From Actinomycetota bacterium (GTDB lineage: Bacteria > Actinomycetota > Acidimicrobiia > IMCC26256 > PALSA-610), in contig SXJQ01000308.1 of assembly GCA_005779345.1 (NCBI GenBank), forward strand, positions 1-9,045: 9,045 bases of DNA. The letters are read 5' to 3'. Numbering within the stretch: the first letter of the stretch is position 1; every line of letters begins with the position of its first letter. The notes under the pieces were generated by a model that worked only from the letters and a program-made list of their open reading frames with translations, did no database searches and was not told where the DNA came from. This document shows, piece by piece, positions 4,840 to 9,045 of this stretch. Both the position numbers and the translations under genes were made by a program.

Positions 4840-5604
4840 GTGACGCTCTTCGATCCGCCGGCGACCTCGGCGCGCATCAAGCTCGTCGTCGCGTACGACG
4901 GCAGCGACTTCCACGGGTTCGCACGCCAGCGCGACCAACGCACGATCGCCGGCGACCTGACCGCGGCGATCGAACGGGTGCTCCGACACGACGTCGACAT
5001 CACGTGCGCCGGACGTACCGATGCCGGCGTGCATGCATGGGGGCAGGTCGTGTCGTTCGACGCGCCGACGACGGTGGATCTGGTGCGGCTGCAATCGTCA
5101 CTGAACTCGATGCTCAACCCGGCGATCGTGGTGCGCAGCGCGGAGATCGCGGCGGCGGGTTTCGACGCGCGGCACGACGCGCAATGGCGTGCCTATCGCT
5201 ACTCGATCGTGAACCGTGCGGTTGCCGATCCCTTCCGTGCCCGGAGCGCCTGGTGGGTGGAGCACCCACTCGATCTGCATCGCCTGCGGCTCGCGGCCGA
5301 CGTGTTCGTCGGCGAGCACGACTTCGCGTCGTTCTGTCGGCGCGGTCCGGAGGGCTCGACGACCGTGCGGACCGTGCTCGAGAGCCGCTGGGTCGACGAG
5401 GGCGACGGCTGCCTGCGTTATGAGATTCGTGCGCACGCGTTCTGCTGGCAGATGGTGCGTTCGATCGTCGGCACGCTCGTCGAGGCAGGCCTCGGCCGAC
5501 GCAAACCCGGCGAACTCACCAGCACGCTCGCAGCGCGCGACCGCGCCAGGGCGGGTCAGGTCGCGCCGGCCCACGGGCTCTGCCTGTGGGAGGTCGGGTA
5601 TTGA
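4840..5604 (+). CDS. truA: tRNA pseudouridine(38-40) synthase
   Basis: TruA converts uridines 38-40 of the anticodon stem-loop of many tRNAs to pseudouridine. The 254-residue protein shows the family N-terminus (IKLVVAYDGSDFHGFARQ), the catalytic motif CAGRTDAGVHAWGQV with the nucleophilic D61, FDARHDAQWRAYRYSI with the active-site Tyr (Y121), DFASFCRRG, and the C-terminal RAHAFCWQMVRSIVGTLVEAGLG segment. GTG at 4840 is chosen because it gives a short plausible leader before the first beta strand; no strong SD is visible (the spacer 4788-4839 holds only a small TCGCC/GGCGA hairpin at 4807-4820). The downstream neighbour is convergent, and no convincing terminator was found in the 27 nt between the two stop codons. 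Confidence 0.97.
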   Translation: MTLFDPPATSARIKLVVAYDGSDFHGFARQRDQRTIAGDLTAAIERVLRHDVDITCAGRTDAGVHAWGQVVSFDAPTTVDLVRLQSSLNSMLNPAIVVRSAEIAAAGFDARHDAQWRAYRYSIVNRAVADPFRARSAWWVEHPLDLHRLRLAADVFVGEHDFASFCRRGPEGSTTVRTVLESRWVDEGDGCLRYEIRAHAFCWQMVRSIVGTLVEAGLGRRKPGELTSTLAARDRARAGQVAPAHGLCLWEVGY

Positions 5605-5631
5605 CGGGAGCAGTGCTCGGTGTCGGGTCGA

Positions 5632-6339
5632 TCAGTGCGCGAAGTCGGCGTCGTCGGGGTCGGTGAAGTCGACCGCTTCGATGCGGCTGCTCGAGTCGTC
5701 GTCGGTCCCGCCCTCGGTCGCGCCGAGCAGGAAGACGCCCGTTTCCTTGTCGATGCAGGTCCGCACCGTGCCGCCACTCCCGGCGAGCCCCGTGAGCTCG
5801 GTCGTCACGCACCGCGCGTCGCGCCCGGCGATCTCCTCGCTGGAGTCCTCGGTGACGTCGACGAAGGGTGAATCGGCGCCGCTCGACATGAGGAAGATGC
5901 CGTACACGCCGAAGAACGCGGTCGTCAACGAACTCAGCTGCTGGCCGCCTGCCGCGCCCGGCATCGAGATGCAGTCCTCGGAGCCGTCGGAGCAGATGTA
6001 CAAGGTGTCGCCGTCTTGGACCATCCGGCTGCCGTCGCTGATGATCGCGGTGCGGGGTGGATCCTGGCTGAGGACGAAGGTCGAGCCGCTCTCGTCTTCG
6101 TAGGTGACCTTCACCCGAGCCGACGCGGCGCGGGCGAGCAGCGCGTCGAGGTCGTCGTCGCCGGTCGACGGCAGGCTGGAGTCGGTTCCGTCGCCGTCGC
6201 CGTTCCCGTCGTCGTTGCCGTCACCGTCGTCGTTCCCGTCGGGGGCGGTGGTGCCGTCGCTCGAGGGTTCGTCGTCGCCACCGCCGCAGGCAGTGAGACC
6301 GAGGGCGGTGACCAGGGTGAGGGCGAGGATCCTGCGCAT
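5632..6339 (-). CDS. Putative secreted lipoprotein with acidic Gly/Asn tether
   Basis: A 235-residue protein with a lipoprotein signal peptide: the basic MRR, a hydrophobic stretch LALTLVTALG, and the lipobox LTAC with the lipidated Cys at 18. Residues 19-60 form a disordered, highly acidic tether containing two perfect DGNDDG units (34-39 and 40-45) followed by NGDGDG; these resemble DxDxDG-type calcium loops, although calcium binding is only an inference. The folded part (about 64-235) has a run of beta strands (VKVTYEDESGSTFVLSQ, RTAIISDGSRMVQDGDTLYIC) and four cysteines (116, 123, 177, 195) that could form two disulfides. The overall look is like LppX/LolA-type lipid-carrier folds, but this assignment is weak. 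It lies 51 nt downstream of the phosphatase gene and is probably co-transcribed with it. No SD or promoter of its own is evident. Confidence 0.85.
   Translation of the reverse strand: MRRILALTLVTALGLTACGGGDDEPSSDGTTAPDGNDDGDGNDDGNGDGDGTDSSLPSTGDDDLDALLARAASARVKVTYEDESGSTFVLSQDPPRTAIISDGSRMVQDGDTLYICSDGSEDCISMPGAAGGQQLSSLTTAFFGVYGIFLMSSGADSPFVDVTEDSSEEIAGRDARCVTTELTGLAGSGGTVRTCIDKETGVFLLGATEGGTDDDSSSRIEAVDFTDPDDADFAH
6187..6240 (-). repeat. Short tandem repeats coding the lipoprotein tether
   Basis: Within the lipoprotein gene, CCGTCGTCGTT recurs at 6206-6216 and 6224-6234 (period 18 nt, six codons), and CGTTCCCGTC at 6201-6210 and 6231-6240. On the coding strand these make the DGNDDG units. 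Such trinucleotide-like arrays are prone to length change in multiples of three, so tether length may vary between strains. Confidence 0.7.
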
Positions 6340-6390
6340 GGAGCCAGCATCGCGCCGCCGGGGCGATCGATGGGGGACCCGAGCCGGGAC

Positions 6391-7935
6391 TCAGTCGACC
6401 CCGAAGTAGAGGAACGAGTACGCCTCGTCGCGCGCCTCGATGCCGGCGGCTCGGAGGGACACGTCCCAGTCGCCCCGGCACTCGCGGTCGGACTCTTCCA
6501 TGCCGTGGTCGGCGACGAGCGTGAAGGCGCAGTCGTCGAAGACCCCGCGGCCCTCGATCGCGGCGAGCACCTCGCCGAGGCGGGCGTCGGAGTCGCGCAC
6601 CGACGCGGCCGCCATCTCCGAGTGCGGGCCGCCTTCGTGCATCGCCGCATCGGTGAGGGTGAAGTTCACCCACATGAACCGGGGGAGCGGGTAGCTCTCG
6701 TCGCGGTAGTGGCCGCTCCAGACGCCGACGGCCTGTTCGGTGCCCATGTGGTCGATCACCGACGACCAGGCGTAGTCCTTGCTCGGGCGGACGAAACGCT
6801 CGGTGACGTGGGGGAGTCCCTCGGGCGACCGTGGGATGGGCGGGACCTCGCCGCGCCGGAAGAAGTGGAAGGTGCTGAAGCCCGATCCCGTGTCGCACGG
6901 CTCGTCGACCGCGGCCGTGAATGCCTCGGGCCACGTGCGCGCGACTGCCTGGTAGATCGTCTCGACTGTGGGGTCGAGCGTCTGCATCGCGGTCGGCCAC
7001 GTCGCGGGCGAGTTGGTGATGACCTGTTTGCCGAGACGCCGGTCGTACCAGGCGTTGTTGAGGATGCCGTGGTGCCCGGGGAACGCGCCGGTGAGGATCG
7101 TGGTGTGGTTCGCGAGCGTGATGGTCGGGAGTGCCGAGATCGCGCCCTGGCCGAACGCGGTGCCCATCTCGAGGAGGCGGGCGACGTTGGGGGCCTCACC
7201 GCGTGCGGCCATGTCGTAGAGCACGTTCGCGTTCGCTCCGTCGAACAGGAACCCGATCACGTGCCGCGGCCGCCCGCCGTCGAGATCGAGCACGTCGTCG
7301 CGTACGACGCCGTCTTGGAGCGCGAGGTGGTTGCCATCGGCGTGGCGGGCGACCCCGAGCAGCTCGCAGAGCGTCGGCGCGACGTCGACGAGCCTGGCGG
7401 ACTTGGCTGCCATCCCGAGCTGGCGTACTCCCTTGCCGGCGATGATCCAGGGCGCACGCGCCTGCACGATGCCGATCGAGCCGTGCTCACCGAGGTGGCC
7501 GCCCTGGTCCTCCCAGTTGTGGCTCGCCGAGTGGATGACGCACAGATCCGGAGACGCCGGCGAGTCGAAGAGCTGTGCCGCCTGCTCGAACGCGTGCGGG
7601 TAGCTGTTGGCCGACCGGTGCGGGTACTTGTTGGCCCGCTCCACGTCGATTCCGACGAGATGGTCGGGATCCTGGCGGGCGAGCGGATCGACGCCGGTCG
7701 TGCCGAGGACCTCGAAGCCGCCGGTGTCGTCGCGGCGGAACCGGACGGAGCCGTCGTGGGCGAGGGCCTCGTAGGCACCGTCGCGGGCGACGAGCACCAT
7801 GTCGACGATGGGCTCGAGGTGGGCGTCGAGCAGAACCTCGAGCGCCCGGTCGGCCTCGGGCCGGTGCTCGTCGGCGATCTCGGTGGCGGCCCACGGCCCG
7901 CGCTGGTCGCGGCGAGATGTCGTCGAGCTGGTCAT
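6391..7935 (-). CDS. Alkaline-phosphatase-superfamily (NPP-like) phosphodiesterase/phosphatase with permuted motif order
   Basis: A 514-residue protein without a signal peptide, so probably cytoplasmic. The C-terminal part has the core of nucleotide pyrophosphatase/phosphodiesterase enzymes: metal ligand D232 (GFLFDGANAN), ALPTITLANHTTILTG with the likely nucleophile T273, GHHGILNN, then D429 and H433 in TDAAMHEGGP, and D476 and H477 in VADHGM. In ordinary members the last metal-binding His lies after DHGM. Here the chain ends about 37 residues after it, at FLYFGVD. The expected tail instead appears at the N-terminus: HLGEHGSIGIVQARAPWI with H151 as the candidate ligand, then IIAGKGV and SARLVDVAPTLCELLGV (residues about 147-195). 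This fits a circular permutation, or a fusion of two half-domains. The substrate is unknown. The ATG at 7935 is 7 nt from a TAGGCT box, suggesting a leaderless mRNA. Confidence 0.88.
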   Translation of the reverse strand: MTSSTTSRRDQRGPWAATEIADEHRPEADRALEVLLDAHLEPIVDMVLVARDGAYEALAHDGSVRFRRDDTGGFEVLGTTGVDPLARQDPDHLVGIDVERANKYPHRSANSYPHAFEQAAQLFDSPASPDLCVIHSASHNWEDQGGHLGEHGSIGIVQARAPWIIAGKGVRQLGMAAKSARLVDVAPTLCELLGVARHADGNHLALQDGVVRDDVLDLDGGRPRHVIGFLFDGANANVLYDMAARGEAPNVARLLEMGTAFGQGAISALPTITLANHTTILTGAFPGHHGILNNAWYDRRLGKQVITNSPATWPTAMQTLDPTVETIYQAVARTWPEAFTAAVDEPCDTGSGFSTFHFFRRGEVPPIPRSPEGLPHVTERFVRPSKDYAWSSVIDHMGTEQAVGVWSGHYRDESYPLPRFMWVNFTLTDAAMHEGGPHSEMAAASVRDSDARLGEVLAAIEGRGVFDDCAFTLVADHGMEESDRECRGDWDVSLRAAGIEARDEAYSFLYFGVD

Positions 7936-7941
7936 CGTGCG

Positions 7942-7970
7942 AGCCTACCGAGGGCCGGCGGGCCGGTCAC
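7942..7970 (-). promoter_or_regulatory. Candidate promoter of the phosphatase-lipoprotein pair
   Basis: Reading the minus strand, GTGACC (7970-7965, 4 of 6 matches to TTGACA) is followed after 17 nt by TAGGCT (7947-7942, a TANNNT -10). The start codon begins at 7935, 6 nt after the -10 box, so transcription would begin at or just before the ATG. No SD is present, which agrees with a leaderless transcript of the kind common in actinobacteria. Confidence 0.5.
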
Positions 7971-7979
7971 GTGCTCCGG

Positions 7980-8009
7980 TTGTGGTCCCAAATCTCGGTT
8001 CGCTAGCAT
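7980..8009 (+). promoter_or_regulatory. Candidate promoter of rplM-rpsI
   Basis: TTGTGG (7980-7985) and TAGCAT (8004-8009) are separated by 18 nt. The transcript would start near 8016 and have a leader of about 98 nt before the rplM GTG. The leader contains a GC-rich hairpin (CGCGC 8024-8028 with GCGCG 8033-8037) and GGCTC repeats near 8080, which could be regulatory. The -35 box stands only 9 nt from that of the divergent minus-strand promoter. Confidence 0.5.
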
Positions 8010-8113
8010 CGGGTCCCTGCGTTCGCGCTGTCGCGCGGCCAGGAACACCACCGCCAAGCGCCCATGTCAGGGCTCGGCTCGGCTTCCTCCTCCACGAATC
8101 AGCAGGTATTTCC

Positions 8114-8572
8114 GTGCGCACGTACTCACCCAAGCCCGGTGACATCACCCGCGAATGGCACGTGATCGACGCCGAGGACGCCATCCTCGGCCGAATGGCG
8201 ACCGAGATCGCGACGTTGCTGCGCGGCAAGCACAAGCCGATCTACGCGCCGCACATGGACACCGGCGACCACGTCATCGTCGTCAATGCCTCCAAGCTGG
8301 CGATGAGCGCCAAGAAGGCGCACGACAAGATGTACTACCGCCACTCCGGGTACCCCGGCGGGCTGACCGAGGCCCGGCTCGAGACGATGATCGTGACGAA
8401 CCCCGAGCGCGTGGTCAGGCTCGCGGTGCGGCGCATGTTGCCGAAGAACCGCCTCGGTCGCCAGATGCTGAAGAAGCTGCGTGTCTACGGCGGTCCGACC
8501 CACGACCACCAGGCCCAGCAGCCCACGACCCGCCAGCTCCCCGCGCGCTCCTATGCCGCGCCGCAGCGCTGA
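8114..8572 (+). CDS. rplM: Large-subunit ribosomal protein uL13
   Basis: A 152-residue early-assembly 50S protein. It reads (M)RTYSPKPGDITREWHVIDA, then LGRMATEIATLLRGKHKP, DTGDHVIVVNASKL, a YYRHSGYPGGLTE segment and RRMLPKNRLGRQMLKKLRVY, the family hallmarks. GTG at 8114 is chosen because RTYSPKPGD is the standard actinobacterial N-terminus and AGCAGG (8101-8106) provides an SD at 7-nt spacing; the open frame continues far upstream but has no family similarity there. Small deviations are R107 where a Gly is usual before MLPKN, and a 15-residue tail after AQQP. In many actinobacteria rplM directly follows truA; here the inverted two-gene block lies between them. Confidence 0.97.
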   Translation: MRTYSPKPGDITREWHVIDAEDAILGRMATEIATLLRGKHKPIYAPHMDTGDHVIVVNASKLAMSAKKAHDKMYYRHSGYPGGLTEARLETMIVTNPERVVRLAVRRMLPKNRLGRQMLKKLRVYGGPTHDHQAQQPTTRQLPARSYAAPQR

Positions 8573-8580
8573 CCGACCTC

Positions 8581-8657
8581 CCGCAGTTCAGGAAGCCCAA
8601 CCGCCAGATCAGGTAGTCCAACCGCCAGATCAGGTAGTCCAAACGCAGTTCAGGAAG
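8581..8657 (+). repeat. Four-unit tandem array (A-B-B-A) in the rplM-rpsI spacer
   Basis: The outer A units share CGCAGTTCAGGAAG exactly (8582-8595 and 8644-8657). The inner B units are identical 21-mers (8601-8621 and 8622-8642), starting CCGCCAGATCAGGTAG. Each unit contains an SD-like hexamer: AGGAAG 8590, AGGTAG 8611, AGGTAG 8632 and AGGAAG 8652, spaced 21, 21 and 20 nt. The array fills most of the 97-nt gap before rpsI. The last AGGAAG is 12 nt from the rpsI ATG, and a separate GAGGA (8662-8666) stands 3 nt from it. Confidence 0.95.
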
Positions 8658-8669
8658 TAACGAGGACCG

Positions 8670-9045
8670 ATGCCCAAGCCCCTCATCCAGACGACCGGCC
8701 GCCGCAAGGAGGCCGTCGCGCGTGTCCGCCTGCGTCCCGGTACCGGCAAGATCCTGGTCAACGGCCGACCCTTCGAGGAGTACTTCCCGATCCTCACCCC
8801 CCAGGTCGTGGCGAAGGAGGGTCTGCGCATCACCCAGACCGAAGAGGTCTACGACGTCGACGCCACGCTCGACGGCGGTGGCGTGAGCGGCCAGGCCGGC
8901 GCCCTGCGTCTGGGCATCACCCGTGCCTTGGTCGCGCTCGACCCCGACACGCGTGCGTCGCTCAAGAAGGCCGGACTCCTCACGCGTGACTCGCGCGAGA
9001 AAGAGCGCCGCAAGTACGGGCTCAAGAAGGCCCGCAAGGCTCCGC
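8670..9045 (+). CDS. rpsI: Small-subunit ribosomal protein uS9, 3'-truncated by window edge
   Basis: A 30S head protein whose C-terminal tail reaches the P-site tRNA. The 125 visible residues start MPKPLIQTTGRRKEAVARVR, continue LRPGTGKILVNGRPFEEYFP and DGGGVSGQAGALRLGITRAL, and end with KKAGLLTRDSREKERRKYG and LKKARKAP. In the family about five more residues follow (a Q-x-SKR end whose terminal Arg contacts the tRNA anticodon), so only the last few codons and the stop lie outside. The ATG at 8670 gives the full N-terminus. rplM-rpsI is a conserved pair and presumably one operon, here with an unusually repeat-rich spacer that may affect the ratio of the two products. Confidence 0.98.
   Translation, partial: MPKPLIQTTGRRKEAVARVRLRPGTGKILVNGRPFEEYFPILTPQVVAKEGLRITQTEEVYDVDATLDGGGVSGQAGALRLGITRALVALDPDTRASLKKAGLLTRDSREKERRKYGLKKARKAP

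Noticed and set aside
5605..5631. Bidirectional terminator between truA and the lipoprotein gene
   Set aside because: Only a 4-bp GAGC/GCTC hairpin at the start of the gap is visible and there is no U-run on either strand, so I do not call it.
6340..6390. Terminator or promoter between the phosphatase and lipoprotein genes
   Set aside because: Weak CATCG/CGATG pairing with mismatches, no U-run and no TANNNT box at a convincing distance; the two genes are more simply read as one transcript.
6016..8142. A 708-codon + strand open frame opposite the lipoprotein and phosphatase genes
   Set aside because: Its composition (Arg/Val/Glu/Gly rich, no motifs) is that of an antisense shadow, while the minus strand has a lipobox and a full set of phosphatase motifs.
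8581..8660. Possible CRISPR-like array before rpsI
   Set aside because: The units are directly adjacent with no spacers, are only about 21 nt long, and number four. It is a tandem repeat, not a CRISPR.

Overview
The window is a high-GC actinobacterial chromosome segment. It carries the distal part of the spc/alpha ribosomal-protein cluster: adk (5' end cut off)-map-infA-rpmJ-rpsM-rpsK-rpsD-rpoA-rplQ-truA. After a two-gene block on the opposite strand come rplM and rpsI (3' end cut off). The gene order, the four-Cys form of S4, the C+ form of L36, the RpoA start MLIIQRPEIE and the GTG starts of truA and rplM fit Actinomycetota. An Acidimicrobiia-type lineage is my best guess from protein flavour, but this is inference.

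Positions 2-1336 hold adk and map, 3 nt apart. Positions 1337-1508 hold a candidate promoter and a large stem-loop ahead of infA. infA seems to start at a CTG codon, because an in-frame stop lies two codons upstream and no ATG/GTG/TTG is available. Positions 1509-4787 are the alpha-operon genes on the + strand, mostly tightly spaced, with Shine-Dalgarno (SD) sequences often inside the end of the preceding gene. The exception is the 124-nt rpsM-rpsK spacer. It contains a perfect 45-bp direct repeat that carries the rpsK ribosome-binding site, and a possible 40-codon ORF that fills the spacer. truA follows at 4840-5604.

Positions 5632-7935 are a minus-strand block that separates truA from rplM. 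It encodes an alkaline-phosphatase-superfamily protein whose motif order looks circularly permuted and, downstream of it, a small lipoprotein with an Asp/Gly/Asn-rich tether. Positions 7936-8113 are a compact divergent promoter region. rplM and rpsI follow, separated by a 97-nt spacer with four SD-like units repeated every 20-21 nt in an A-B-B-A pattern.

Functionally, the + strand genes make nucleotides (Adk), process new N-termini (Map), start translation (IF-1), build both ribosomal subunits (S13, S11, S4, L36, L17, L13, S9), form the RNA polymerase alpha subunit and modify tRNA (TruA). The inverted pair is accessory and envelope or phosphoester related. No gene-free stretch exceeds 300 nt; the longest is the 178-nt divergent region. 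I saw no rRNA, tRNA, CRISPR array or transposase. The best candidates for something unusual are the CTG-started infA, the two repeat-expanded RBS spacers before rpsK and rpsI, and the permuted phosphatase.
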